From NCBI RefSeq assembly GCF_013410745.1, contig NZ_JACCFY010000001.1, positions 372,001 to 436,000 of the forward strand: a stretch of 64,000 bases of DNA, read 5' to 3'. Origin of the DNA: Nesterenkonia xinjiangensis (lineage in GTDB: Bacteria; Actinomycetota; Actinomycetes; Actinomycetales; Micrococcaceae). Under the pieces are notes generated by a model. That model worked only from the letters and a program-made list of their open reading frames with translations. It did no database searches and was not told the origin of the DNA. This document shows positions 1-8,783 of this stretch, one piece after another. A program made the translations under genes and the position numbers. The first letter of the stretch is position 1. Each line of letters opens with the position of its first letter.

Positions 1-924
1 CGGGTTGGTCATCGGCTCGCCCTGGCCCTCCTGGTAGAGGACATAGGCGCCGGCGGTGATGAAGACCGAGAGGAAGGTGAACAGTGCCAGGCTCACCGGA
101 AGCCCCAGGAAGTTTCCCGTGCGCATGGCGCGCTGGCTGCGAACGTTCCTGGCGAAGTCTCCGTAGTTGATGACCACCGCGGCGAAATAGGCGACCATGG
201 TGCCGGTCACCCCGACGAAGGCGCTGACCGCGGCCCAGCCGGTGACCTCGCCGCGCGAGAAGACACCCGCCACCGCGCTGGGCAGATCGGCGCCGACCTG
301 GACCCAGATGGCGACCAGCAGAGCGATCATCACGAGGTAGACCCCGGGGCCGGCGATGTTGAGGAACCGGCCGATACGTTCGATGCCTCCGATGAACAGG
401 GCCACCTGCAGCACCGAGGCCAGCACATAGGAGGACCAGGCGACCGCATCCATGCCCAGCACAGTCGCGCCGCCGGGCGAACCCAGCAGCGCGTTCACGG
501 CCAGGGCGATGGCCGTGGAGGCGAAGTACGTCTGGGCGCCGTACCAGAAGATTGCCACCAGGGCCCTGACAAGGGCCGGGAACTGCGCCCCGCGGACCCC
601 CATCGAGGATCGCGCCAGGACGGGGTACGGGAAGCCGTACTTCACGCTGGGCTTGCCGCTGAGGTCCACGAGGACCTGAATGATGAACCCCGCCAGCAGG
701 ATCGCGGCGAAGACATACCATCCGTTGATCCCTGCGGCGATGAACAGGCTGGCCGCCAGGGTATAGCCCGCCAGGGACTGGATGTCATTGGACCAGACGT
801 TGAAGATCTCGAAGGCACCCCAGGTGCGCTTCGCCTGGGGCAGCGGGGCGAGGCTCTCGTTGTACAGTCCCGGATCCGCGGCGGCGGGGTCGAAGGACTC
901 CGCACAGTCGGTCCCTTCGCCCAT
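1..924 (-). CDS. NCS1-family nucleobase:cation symporter, partial (C-terminus beyond window)
   Basis: The frame is open from a start at 924 to the window edge, giving the first 308 residues of a membrane permease. Residues 33-60 carry the NCS1 signature (W-x-x-F-x-x-F-N-V-W, then S-N-D-I-Q-S-L-A-G-Y-T). Repeated hydrophobic helices follow, with the WYGAQTYF element of the cytosine/allantoin/hydantoin permease family near residue 130 and a INYGDF element near 255. The family imports purines, pyrimidines, allantoin or hydantoins with Na+ or H+; the substrate cannot be fixed from sequence. The start was chosen because GGGAGG lies just upstream; earlier ATGs at 956 and 1000 are out of frame. It lies downstream of ispE on the same strand but has its own leader of about 170 nt, so it is probably separately transcribed. 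Confidence 0.85.
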   Translation of the reverse strand, partial: MGEGTDCAESFDPAAADPGLYNESLAPLPQAKRTWGAFEIFNVWSNDIQSLAGYTLAASLFIAAGINGWYVFAAILLAGFIIQVLVDLSGKPSVKYGFPYPVLARSSMGVRGAQFPALVRALVAIFWYGAQTYFASTAIALAVNALLGSPGGATVLGMDAVAWSSYVLASVLQVALFIGGIERIGRFLNIAGPGVYLVMIALLVAIWVQVGADLPSAVAGVFSRGEVTGWAAVSAFVGVTGTMVAYFAAVVINYGDFARNVRSQRAMRTGNFLGLPVSLALFTFLSVFITAGAYVLYQEGQGEPMTNP

Positions 925-1098
925 AGCTGCCTCCCGACCAACGTGGACCCCCGCATGAGTGTGCGGCCCGGTGGACTTCTCGATTCTGTGCCTCGTCATG
1001 ACGTCTCCTCATCAGCCCGCCCGGGTGCACCTGCTGCATGGCAGCTGGACACTGGTTCAGCCAGGATGCCTCGCCCATGTTTCCGGCGTGTGAAATAA

Positions 1099-1126
1099 AG
1101 TATCCAGGATGTGACAACGAGTGTAA
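1099..1126 (-). promoter_or_regulatory. Putative promoter of the NCS1 permease gene
   Basis: On the minus strand a TTACAC -35-like hexamer (1121-1126) and a GATACT -10 hexamer (1099-1104) are separated by 16 bp. The implied leader of about 165 nt before the start at 924 is long for this GC-rich region and AT-richer near the promoter. I could not fold it into a known riboswitch class. Confidence 0.35.
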
Positions 1127-1189
1127 TCCGGCTCACAGTAGGTGAAGTCAAGAGGTCACGCGAAGAGATTGGGGCCGACGGCGGCCGGT

Positions 1190-2179
1190 TCATTCCCCCG
1201 GACGGTGAGTCAGCAGATGCGCTCCTGGCGCAGGCCCACTCACCGGAATCGCCCACACCGAGGTGCGATCCTCCAGTCGAGTGGCCAGCTGACCAGCGGA
1301 TTCCGCATCGCGAGCCAGGAACAGCACGCTGGGCCCCGAGCCGGAGACCATGCCCTGCAGCGCGCCGTCCACCAGGCCGACGTCCATCATGTCCTCCAAC
1401 GAGGGCACCATGCTCACCGCCGGAGCCTGCAGGTCGTTGGACATCAGCGAGGCGATCAGCTCGGCGTCTGCGGTGGAGACCGCGCGGACCAGATCCGGGT
1501 CCAGCACCGGCTCCTCGGCCTCCACCTCGGCGTCGCCGCGCATGACGTCGAGACGGCGGTAGACCTCCGGGGTGGCGAGCCCGGTGTTCGACGGCACGAT
1601 CACCAGATGCAGCTCGCCACGGGTCAGCAGCGGGGAGAGCTCATCGCCCACGCCCTGCCCGACGGCGGCGCCGCCGAGGATCGCGAAGGGGACGTCGGCG
1701 CCGAGCTCTGAGCCGAGCTCTGCCAGCTGCTCCTTGGACAGACCGGCCTCCCACAGGGCTGAACAGGCCACCAGGGTCGCGGCGGCGTCGGCAGATCCTC
1801 CACCCATGCCCCCGGCCACCGGCACATTCTTGGTGATGGTCAAGTCCACCCCGCGACGGTGCCCCAGGCGCTGGCGCAGCAGCGTCGCCGCACGGTGGGC
1901 GAGGTTGGACTCGTCCAGCGGGATCGCCGCGGTGACGGTCTCCCCGGACTCCGGGTCCTGGAACTGCACATCGGTGAAGGCGGAACGCTCCGAGAGGCTC
2001 ACCGTGATCGCCTCGTCCTCACGGGGCGCGGCGGTGACCTCCTCGGTGAGCGAGACGGCCAGGTACAGCGTGGCGACGTCGTGATAGCCGTCCGCGCGCA
2101 GCGGACCCACTCTCAGGCTCATGTTGACCTTGCCGGGTGCGACGGCGGTGACGTGTCCGAAGAATTCACTGTCCTTCAT
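1190..2179 (-). CDS. ispE: 4-diphosphocytidyl-2-C-methyl-D-erythritol kinase
   Basis: GHMP-superfamily kinase of the methylerythritol phosphate pathway. It phosphorylates the 2-hydroxyl of CDP-methylerythritol on the way to isopentenyl diphosphate. Seen: an N-terminal substrate motif (APGKVNMSLRVG, then DGYHDV), the glycine-rich GHMP ATP loop PVAGGMGGGSADAAATL near residues 120-136, and a C-terminal GSGPSVLFL motif. At 329 aa it is slightly longer than the usual 290-310, with an insertion near residues 55-75. The start at 2179 has GAGGGA 7 nt upstream. It follows ksgA after about 110 bp, the usual actinobacterial tatD-ksgA-ispE order. Confidence 0.95.
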   Translation of the reverse strand: MKDSEFFGHVTAVAPGKVNMSLRVGPLRADGYHDVATLYLAVSLTEEVTAAPREDEAITVSLSERSAFTDVQFQDPESGETVTAAIPLDESNLAHRAATLLRQRLGHRRGVDLTITKNVPVAGGMGGGSADAAATLVACSALWEAGLSKEQLAELGSELGADVPFAILGGAAVGQGVGDELSPLLTRGELHLVIVPSNTGLATPEVYRRLDVMRGDAEVEAEEPVLDPDLVRAVSTADAELIASLMSNDLQAPAVSMVPSLEDMMDVGLVDGALQGMVSGSGPSVLFLARDAESAGQLATRLEDRTSVWAIPVSGPAPGAHLLTHRPGE

Positions 2180-2287
2180 GCGCTGTCCCTCATGCTGCCT
2201 GCCTCATCCTCCACGTCGTGCCGGGGTCTGCCGTCAGGGTGCTCCACCTGGTGCCTCAGCACTCTACCGCTCGGGGCTGACACCGCC

Positions 2288-3175
2288 TCACGCCTCGGCG
2301 TCGGGCATCTCCCGCAGCGCCGCGGCGATGCGCGTGTAGGCGGTGACGTCGAGGGTCTCCCCCCGGGCCTGGGGGTCCACTCCAGCGGCACGCAGCACCT
2401 GCTCGGCCCGCACCCCGCTGCCCACCAGCGTGGACAGCGCGGCGCGCAGGGTCTTGCGGCGCTGGGCGAAGGCGGCGTCGACGACGGCGAAGACCTCCTT
2501 CCGGGCCACGGTCTCGGAGGCGGGCTCGACGCGGTCGAACCGGACCAGCCCGGAGGAGATCCGCGGCTCCGGCCAGAAGACTCTTTTGCCGACCACCCCG
2601 GCCTTGCGCATGTGGGTGTCCCAGGCGGCCTTCACGCTGGGCACCCCGTAGATCTTCGAACCCGGGCCGGCGCAGAGTCGGTCGGCGACCTCCTCCTGGA
2701 CCATCACCAGCCCCTTGCGCAGCGAGGGCAGGATCTGCAGCAGGTGCAGCACCACCGGGACCGCCACGTTGTAGGGCAGGTTGGCCACCAGCACCTCTGG
2801 ACCGGCGTCGTCCCAGCTCAGCTGCTCCGCCGGCACGCGCAGGGCGTCATGGGCGACCACGCGCAGCGCGGTGGCCCGTTCGGGGCGCATCAGGGTCACC
2901 GTCTCGTCCAGCTGACCGGCCAACTTCGGGTCGATCTCCACGGCGGTGACCTTGGCGGCCTCGTCCAGCAGCCCCAGGGTCAGCGACCCCAGACCGGGCC
3001 CGACCTCCAGGACGTGCTCGTCCCCGGTGAGCTCGGCGAGACCCACGATGCGCCGGATGGTGTTGGGGTCGATGACGAAGTTCTGCCCCCACTGCTTGGT
3101 GGGGCGGATGCCCAGGCCCTCGGCGAGGTCCCGGATATGGGAGGCGGAGAGCAGCTCCGGGTGCTCCCCGCTCAT
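2288..3175 (-). CDS. rsmA: 16S rRNA (adenine1518-N6/adenine1519-N6)-dimethyltransferase
   Basis: KsgA/RsmA dimethylates the two adjacent adenosines in the loop of helix 45 of 16S rRNA during small-subunit assembly. Seen: the [14 protein letters not shown] opening, the SAM-binding [15 protein letters not shown] motif I, the EIDPK acidic motif and the catalytic NLPYNV motif IV. I place the start at 3175 (MSGEHPELL), whose ATG overlaps the tatD stop as ATGA and has GGGAG upstream. An in-frame start 48 nt further up would give an unlikely Pro/Arg-rich tail. The resulting length of 295 aa is typical. The overlap implies translational coupling to tatD. Confidence 0.96.
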   Translation of the reverse strand: MSGEHPELLSASHIRDLAEGLGIRPTKQWGQNFVIDPNTIRRIVGLAELTGDEHVLEVGPGLGSLTLGLLDEAAKVTAVEIDPKLAGQLDETVTLMRPERATALRVVAHDALRVPAEQLSWDDAGPEVLVANLPYNVAVPVVLHLLQILPSLRKGLVMVQEEVADRLCAGPGSKIYGVPSVKAAWDTHMRKAGVVGKRVFWPEPRISSGLVRFDRVEPASETVARKEVFAVVDAAFAQRRKTLRAALSTLVGSGVRAEQVLRAAGVDPQARGETLDVTAYTRIAAALREMPDAEA

Positions 3176-4158
3176 GTCCAGCTCCCGTAGGCCTGGACGG
3201 TGTTGAGCATGACCTGCTGGCACAGCGAATCCAGTCCTGTCTGCCGCACCTCGGCCATCAGCCGCATGGTCTGCGGGATCAGGTACGGCGCATTGGGCCG
3301 ACCACGGTGAGGATGCGGGGTGAGGAAGGGGGTGTCGGTCTCCACCAGGATCAGCTGCGGGTCGGCGATCTCCAGGGCCTCGCGCAGGTGCTGGGCGTTC
3401 TTGAAGGTCACCGTCCCGGCGAAGGACATGTACCAGCCGTGCGCGTTGCAGATCCGGGCGAGCTCGGCGTCTCCGGAGTAGCAGTGGAACACCACCGAGC
3501 GGGGCAGCTCCGGGGCATCCTGCAGTACGGCCACGACGTCCTCGTGGGCGTCACGGTCGTGGATCTGCATTGCGAGGTCCAGCTCCACGGCCAGGGCGAT
3601 GTGCCGGCGGAAGCTCTCCTGCTGCGCGGCGACGCCGTCGGCCCCGGTGCGGAAATAGTCCAACCCGGTCTCGCCCACGGCGACCACCTGGTCCTGCCGA
3701 GCGAGTTCGGCGATCCGGGCGAAGGCGGCGTCGAACTCTCCGGCGGCGGTCAGCTGCGGGGCTTCGTTGGGGTGCAGGGCGACTGCGGCCTTCAGCCGCG
3801 GCTCGGCGGCAGACGCAGTGACGGAGAACTCGGAGGAAGCCACGTCATAGCCCACGCAGATCGCTCCCGCCACGCCGACCGCCTCGGCGGCTTCGAGGGC
3901 GGCCTCCACGGAGACGGCCACCTGCCCGTCCCGGAAGTCCAGGTGCGCATGGTTGTCGATCACCGACACGGGCAGGGGCTCCGGCGCCGGCGGGTATTCC
4001 AGCCGACGACGACGCCCCGAGCCCTCCTCGGACTCGTCACGGACCGGTGCGCCGTCCTCGGGGGCGCGCTCCGGGGCCGGGACATAGGCCTCCGGGGTCC
4101 GGCCGGGGGTCACCGGGGTCTGCTGGCGGGACTCACTCACCTGGCGGGATTCACTCAC
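3172..4158 (-). CDS. tatD: TatD-family metal-dependent hydrolase (DNase)
   Basis: Amidohydrolase-fold TIM barrel of the TatD/YcfH family, with 3'-5' exonuclease or deoxyribonuclease activity in characterised members. Metal-binding motifs are present: DNHAHLDF near residue 68, [23 protein letters not shown] and VETDTPFL. The first about 63 residues are a low-complexity Pro/Glu/Arg extension containing a duplicated SESRQ element, so the catalytic domain is of normal length and the tail is poorly conserved. The start is a GTG at 4158 with GGAG close upstream. The stop overlaps the rsmA start, so the two genes are probably cotranscribed. Confidence 0.92.
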   Translation of the reverse strand: MSESRQVSESRQQTPVTPGRTPEAYVPAPERAPEDGAPVRDESEEGSGRRRRLEYPPAPEPLPVSVIDNHAHLDFRDGQVAVSVEAALEAAEAVGVAGAICVGYDVASSEFSVTASAAEPRLKAAVALHPNEAPQLTAAGEFDAAFARIAELARQDQVVAVGETGLDYFRTGADGVAAQQESFRRHIALAVELDLAMQIHDRDAHEDVVAVLQDAPELPRSVVFHCYSGDAELARICNAHGWYMSFAGTVTFKNAQHLREALEIADPQLILVETDTPFLTPHPHRGRPNAPYLIPQTMRLMAEVRQTGLDSLCQQVMLNTVQAYGSWT

Positions 4159-4197
4159 AGCGCTCCAGCCTAATGCCCTGGGGCGCGAGACCCGAGC

Positions 4198-6039
4198 TCA
4201 TCGCGCGTAGAGCGCCTCGACATCCTCGGCGAAGTCGGCGATGACCTTGTGGCGCTGCAGCTTCATCGACGGGGTCAGATGCCCGGACTCCTCGGTCAGC
4301 TCCACATCCAGGATGCGGACCCTGCGGATCGACTCAGCTCGAGAGACCGTGGCGTTGGCCTCGTCCACGGCGGTCTGCACGGCCGCCCGCACACGGTCGT
4401 CGGTGCAGGCCTGCTCCAGGCTCAGCTCCCCGGCGCCCTGCTCAGCGCACCAGGCCGGCAGCGCCTCGGCGTCCAGGGTGACCAAGGCGGAGACGAAGGG
4501 ACGGTCATCACCGACGACGACGGCCTGGGCCACCAGCCGATGCGCGCGGACGGTCTCCTCCAGCGGCGCCGGGTGCACGTTCTTGCCGCCGGCGGTGACC
4601 AGCAGCTCCTTCTTCCGCCCGGTGATGGAGAGGAATCCGTCGGCGTCGAGGGCACCGAGGTCCCCGGTGCGGAAGAAGCCGTCGACGAAGGCCTCCGCTG
4701 TGGCGTCCTCGTGGTGGTCGTACCCGTCGAAGACCACCGGACCGGCCAGCAGCACCTCTCCGTCCTCGGCGATGCGCACCGTCGTACCCGGCACCGGCAG
4801 GCCCACTGACCCGATGCGCGTCGCCCCGGGGATGTTCAGCGTGATCGGAGCAGTGGTCTCGGTCAGTCCATAACCTTCCTTGACCGGCACCCCGATTCCG
4901 GTGAAGAAGTGGGCGATCTCAGGGTTCAACGGGGAGGCTCCGGAGATCATGTACTCCGCACTGCCGCCGAGCCGGGCGTGGAGCTTGGCGTAGACCAGCC
5001 GGGAGAACAGCGCACGACGGGCCTTCAGCCCCACCGAGGGGCCGGGGCCGCGGCCGGCGGCGGCATCGTCGAGGGCTCGTGAGTACTCCACAGCCGTGCG
5101 CCGGGCGGCCTCGAAGATCCGGCCCTTCCCGGCGGCCTCGGCTGCGGCCGCCGCCCCGTGGTAGACCTTCTCGAACACCCGCGGCACCCCCAGCAGCCAA
5201 CGCGGCCGGAAGCTGGCGAGGTCCTGCGCCAGGGTGGCGGTGCTGGGGCTGTGCGCCACCTGGACCCCGCGGTGCAGGCAGATCAGCTGCACCGCCCGGG
5301 CCAGCACATGGGCCAGCGGCAGGAAGAGCAGCGTGCGAGAGGGGCCCTCGCCGACGATCTCACGGACGAAGGGCATCAGGTTCGCCGCACCCTCGGCCAG
5401 GTTGCGGTGGGTGATCCGCACCCCTTTGGGCCGGCCGGTGGTGCCGGAGGTGTAGACCAGCGTGGCGACGTCGTCGAGGCCCGCAGCGGTGCGGGCACGC
5501 TCGAGGGCGGCAGCCTCGACGCCGACGCCGTAGGCCGCGATCGCCTCAAGCTCCTGGTGCGTGCGCATGCCCCGCACAGGGACCTGTGCGGTCTCGTCGC
5601 CGACCTGCTCGACGGCGGTCCGGACGGTGGCGGCGATCTCGTCACCCCCGGTGAGCACCAGCACTGCGCCCGAGTCGGCGAGCAGGTCACCCACCTGACG
5701 CGAGGAGCTGGTCTCATAGATGGGCACCGAGACCCCTCCGACGAACCAGATGGCCTGGTCCACCACGGCCCAGGAGTAGCAGGTCGGTGACATCACGGCC
5801 ACGCGCTGGCCTGGTTCGATCCCGAGGCCCAGCAGACCCTTGGCCACGGCGCGGACCTGCGCCACGAAGCTGCGGATCGAGACGTCCACCCAACCGCCTG
5901 AGCCGTTGGGGACCGCATAGACGGGACGCTCGGGCGAAGCCTCCTCCAGGGCCAGGACCCCGTCGGTGACGTTGGTGCTCGGATCCAGCTGGACGACCTG
6001 TTCGGTAGTGGCCTCGGTGAGGGGTTCGGTGGAAGTCAC
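4198..6039 (-). CDS. fadD: Long-chain fatty acid--CoA ligase (AMP-forming)
   Basis: ANL-superfamily acyl-activating enzyme that forms acyl-AMP and then acyl-CoA. Seen in order: the P-loop-like TLVYTSGTTGRPKGV near residue 190, GYGLTETTAP, the RTGDLG hinge region and the C-terminal TGRKKELLVTAGGKNVHP core with its catalytic lysine region. At about 613 aa it matches FadD15/LCFA-CoA ligase proteins of actinobacteria. There is no Shine-Dalgarno sequence. A TATAGT hexamer sits 7 nt before a GTG at 6039, so I call that GTG as a leaderless start; a GTG at 6048 would overlap the hexamer. It follows the PMT gene on the same strand but appears to have its own promoter. Confidence 0.92.
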   Translation of the reverse strand: MTSTEPLTEATTEQVVQLDPSTNVTDGVLALEEASPERPVYAVPNGSGGWVDVSIRSFVAQVRAVAKGLLGLGIEPGQRVAVMSPTCYSWAVVDQAIWFVGGVSVPIYETSSSRQVGDLLADSGAVLVLTGGDEIAATVRTAVEQVGDETAQVPVRGMRTHQELEAIAAYGVGVEAAALERARTAAGLDDVATLVYTSGTTGRPKGVRITHRNLAEGAANLMPFVREIVGEGPSRTLLFLPLAHVLARAVQLICLHRGVQVAHSPSTATLAQDLASFRPRWLLGVPRVFEKVYHGAAAAAEAAGKGRIFEAARRTAVEYSRALDDAAAGRGPGPSVGLKARRALFSRLVYAKLHARLGGSAEYMISGASPLNPEIAHFFTGIGVPVKEGYGLTETTAPITLNIPGATRIGSVGLPVPGTTVRIAEDGEVLLAGPVVFDGYDHHEDATAEAFVDGFFRTGDLGALDADGFLSITGRKKELLVTAGGKNVHPAPLEETVRAHRLVAQAVVVGDDRPFVSALVTLDAEALPAWCAEQGAGELSLEQACTDDRVRAAVQTAVDEANATVSRAESIRRVRILDVELTEESGHLTPSMKLQRHKVIADFAEDVEALYAR

Positions 6040-6052
6040 GGCAGTCACTATA
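6040..6052 (-). promoter_or_regulatory. Leaderless -10 element for the acyl-CoA ligase gene
   Basis: TATAGT at 6047-6052 on the minus strand is followed by 7 nt and then the GTG at 6039. No Shine-Dalgarno motif is visible, which fits transcription starting at or beside the start codon. Confidence 0.5.
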
Positions 6053-6145
6053 GCCGCGCAGGAAGGCGTGGATGTGAGCTGGGCGACATTGTTACTTCCG
6101 AGTAGGGCCGCGTGTCCTCGAGTCCCTGTTCACACACCCTGCCGA

Positions 6146-7738
6146 TCAGATCCAGGACGGCAGCCACATGCGCAGACGCCACTGCTCATAGGTGATCGTC
6201 TCCCCCGTCCACAGCGGCAGGAAGAAGATCGACACGGCCGTGGCCAGCAGCAGGAAGCACAGCACCACCACGGTGTTGCGCCGTCGGTTCGCCCGGATCG
6301 CCCGGGAAGAGAAGCGCGCAGGATCGGTGCCGGTCCGCAGCACCGCTGCGGCCACCGCCACCAGGGAGAGGATGAGGAACGGGTGGTAGGCGATGGTGTA
6401 GAAGAAGAACATCGTCCGGTCCGGGAACAGCAGCCAGACGGCGAAGCCGGCCGCATAGCCGGAGAGGATCGCGCCGTGCCGCCAGTCCCGGCGGCCCAGC
6501 CACAGCGCGCACACGAGCACCAGGGCTGCCAGCCCGGCCCACCAGATCACCGGATTCGCCAGGTCGAGGATGGCCTGTGAGCAGCGCGACGCGGCGCAGC
6601 CGGCCTCGCCCTGCTCGTAGGACTCGTAGTGGAAGGACACCGGCCGGCCCATGAACAGCCAGGTCCACGGCGTGGAGGCGTAGTCATGACCGGCGTCGAG
6701 GCCGGTGTGGAAGTCCGTGGCGCTGAGGTGGTACTGCCACAGCGAGCGCAGCGGGTCAGGCACCAGAGCGCCCAGCCCCTCAGCCGGGTGGCTCTCGTGC
6801 CACAGCCGCCCCCATCCGGTCTGCGAACGCAGCCATCCGCCCCAGGAGGCCAGATAGGTCAGCACCGCCACCGGCAGCACGGTGAGCACCGCGAGCCCTG
6901 CGTCGCGCAGCCCGGCCGCGCCCCAGCGCCGAGCCCCCGCGTCACGGCGGGACTGCAGATCCCAGAGGATCACCAGGACCCCGAAGACGGCGAGGAAGGC
7001 CAGCGCGGAGAGCTTCACCGCCACCGCCGCCCCCAGCAGCACCCCGGCGAGCAGCCGCCAGGGCCGCCAGGCCAGCCAAGCCTCGGGGCTGGAGTCGGCC
7101 AGCCGTCGTCGCCCCTGGTAGCGGTCCGCCAGCAGCGCGCCGAAGGCCGCCAGCACGAAGAGCATCAGGAAGATGTCCAGCAGTGCCACCCGGCTCATCA
7201 CCAGATGGTGCCCCTCCGCGGCGGTGAGCACCCCGGCGACGCCGCCGAGCAGCACCGAGCGGAACATCCGTTGGGCGATCAACGCCACCAGCAGCACGGA
7301 CAGCGTCCCGGCCACTGCCGCGGAGATCCGCCAGCCCGCGGCCGACTCCGGTCCGAGTGCCTGGATGCCCAGCGCGATGAGCCATTTGCCCAGCGGAGGG
7401 TGCACCACATAGGAGGGCTCATCTGTGGGCGCCGGGTCACCGGCCAGCCAGGCCGTGTCGGCGTCCTCGGGCCAGACCAGCTCATGACCGGCGATCAGCA
7501 GCGCGTAGGCGTCCTTGGCGTAGTAGGTCTCGTCGAAGATCAGCAGATGCGGGCGTCCCAGACCGGGCAGGCGCAGCCCGGCCGCCAGGAGCGTGGCCAG
7601 TGCGGGCACGATCCAGCCGAGCAGACCAGGACGGAACGGCTCGACGCCGAGCCGACGGCGCCGGAGGTCCCGATCGTCGGGACGCGCCCCGGTGAGGTGC
7701 GCGGCGGAGGTGCGTCGCCTGGTCAGAGTCCCGTCCAC
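6146..7738 (-). CDS. pmt: Dolichyl-phosphate-mannose--protein mannosyltransferase (PMT/GT39)
   Basis: Polytopic membrane GT-C enzyme that moves mannose from polyprenyl-phosphate-mannose onto Ser/Thr of exported proteins. Seen: a first helix followed by the acidic FDETYYAKDAYALL loop (catalytic DE pair), the HPPLGKW motif, about ten further hydrophobic segments and a C-terminal FFFYTIAYHPF region. The divergent pairing with rsmI is conserved in actinobacteria. I prefer the GTG at 7738 because a TAGCAT -10 lies 7 nt upstream and no Shine-Dalgarno motif is present. In-frame starts at 7765 and 7801 exist, but the latter would run into rsmI. The product from 7738 is 530 aa. Confidence 0.92.
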   Translation of the reverse strand: MDGTLTRRRTSAAHLTGARPDDRDLRRRRLGVEPFRPGLLGWIVPALATLLAAGLRLPGLGRPHLLIFDETYYAKDAYALLIAGHELVWPEDADTAWLAGDPAPTDEPSYVVHPPLGKWLIALGIQALGPESAAGWRISAAVAGTLSVLLVALIAQRMFRSVLLGGVAGVLTAAEGHHLVMSRVALLDIFLMLFVLAAFGALLADRYQGRRRLADSSPEAWLAWRPWRLLAGVLLGAAVAVKLSALAFLAVFGVLVILWDLQSRRDAGARRWGAAGLRDAGLAVLTVLPVAVLTYLASWGGWLRSQTGWGRLWHESHPAEGLGALVPDPLRSLWQYHLSATDFHTGLDAGHDYASTPWTWLFMGRPVSFHYESYEQGEAGCAASRCSQAILDLANPVIWWAGLAALVLVCALWLGRRDWRHGAILSGYAAGFAVWLLFPDRTMFFFYTIAYHPFLILSLVAVAAAVLRTGTDPARFSSRAIRANRRRNTVVVLCFLLLATAVSIFFLPLWTGETITYEQWRLRMWLPSWI

Positions 7739-7751
7739 CCTGGGTATGCTA
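7739..7751. promoter_or_regulatory. Shared, nearly symmetrical -10 for divergent pmt and rsmI
   Basis: The sequence TATGCTA at 7745-7751 reads as TATGCT on the plus strand (a -10 for rsmI) and TAGCAT on the minus strand (a -10 placed 7 nt before the pmt GTG). One element could therefore serve both directions. Confidence 0.4.
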
Positions 7752-7789
7752 CGTGACCGACCCATGTTCCCAGCAGAGAGTCGGCCACC

Positions 7790-8704
7790 ATGGCGTCCCA
7801 CGCCCCTTCCTCCCCCGAACCGACCTCATCCTCGACCCCGACGGCCCATTCCGGCGGGCTCTGGGACGCCCCGGTGGTGCTGGCTGCGACCCCCATCGGG
7901 AACCTCTCCGACGCCACTGGGCGACTCCGCGCCCTGCTGGAGACGGCCGAGATCATCGCCGCCGAGGACACCCGGCGCACGCGTCATCTGTGCCAGGCGT
8001 TGCGAGTGTCCGCGCCGGGCCGGATGGTGAGCCTGCATGAGCACAACGAGGCCTCGCGCTCGGAGGAGCTGGTGGCCGAGGCGGCCGACGGCGCCCGGGT
8101 CCTGGTGGTCTCCGACGCCGGCATGCCCGGGGTCTCAGACCCAGGCTTCCGGCTCGTGAGCGCCGCGATCGCCGCAGGGGTCTCCGTGACAGTCGCCCCG
8201 GGCGCCTCCGCGGTGACCACGGCGTTGGCCCTCTCCGGGCTGCCTACGGACCGGTTCACCTTCGCCGGTTTCCCCGCCCGCAAGGGCGCTGAGCGCCGGC
8301 GGCTGCTCCAGCGCCTGGCGGCCGAGGAATGGACGACGGTGCTCTTCGAGTCCCCGCATCGCACCGCCGCCACCGTGGCGGAGCTGGCCGAGGCTCTGGG
8401 GACGGGGCGTCCGGCGGCGGTCTGCCGCGAGCTGACCAAGAAGCATGAGGAGGTCCTCCGCGGGAGCCTGGGAGAGCTGGCCGAGCAGCTGGCCGACCGT
8501 GAGGTGCGCGGGGAGGTGGTCCTCGTGGTCGGCGGCGCCGAAGACACCGCGGAGGAGGCCAGCGCCGAGGAGCTGGCCGCTGAGGTGCTCCGCCGGGTGG
8601 AGGCGGGCGTGAAGCTCAAGGTCGCCGCCAAGGAGGTCGCCGCCGACCGCGGGATCAGCGCCCGGGAGCTCTACGACGCCGCATTGGCAGCTCGGAAGAA
8701 CTGA
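7790..8704 (+). CDS. rsmI: 16S rRNA (cytidine1402-2'-O)-methyltransferase
   Basis: Tetrapyrrole-methylase-fold SAM enzyme that methylates the 2'-OH of C1402 in the ribosomal P site. Seen: LAATPIGNLSDAT, the AEDTRRTRHL motif, the SDAGMPGVSDPGFRL motif and PGASAVTTALALSGLPTDRF. The length of 304 aa includes a Ser/Pro-rich N-terminal extension of about 25 residues before the conserved core, so a later start is possible, although no better start codon is visible. It is divergent from pmt and convergent with galE. Confidence 0.94.
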   Translation: MASHAPSSPEPTSSSTPTAHSGGLWDAPVVLAATPIGNLSDATGRLRALLETAEIIAAEDTRRTRHLCQALRVSAPGRMVSLHEHNEASRSEELVAEAADGARVLVVSDAGMPGVSDPGFRLVSAAIAAGVSVTVAPGASAVTTALALSGLPTDRFTFAGFPARKGAERRRLLQRLAAEEWTTVLFESPHRTAATVAELAEALGTGRPAAVCRELTKKHEEVLRGSLGELAEQLADREVRGEVVLVVGGAEDTAEEASAEELAAEVLRRVEAGVKLKVAAKEVAADRGISARELYDAALAARKN

Positions 8705-8783
8705 GTCTCAGCACAGCGCCGGTGACGCTGCCCAAGGGACACTGCCCCCGTGACGCTGCCCCCGTGACGGCGTGCTGCCATGT

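Noticed and set aside
1009-1016. CTGATGAG on the minus strand in the NCS1 leader, resembling a hammerhead ribozyme core
   Set aside because: The required GAAA partner and closing helices are not present downstream.
8722-8770. Short repeats of GTGACGCTGCCC between rsmI and galE as a possible array or terminator
   Set aside because: Only two full copies and a partial one, irregular spacing, no stable hairpin; too short for a CRISPR.
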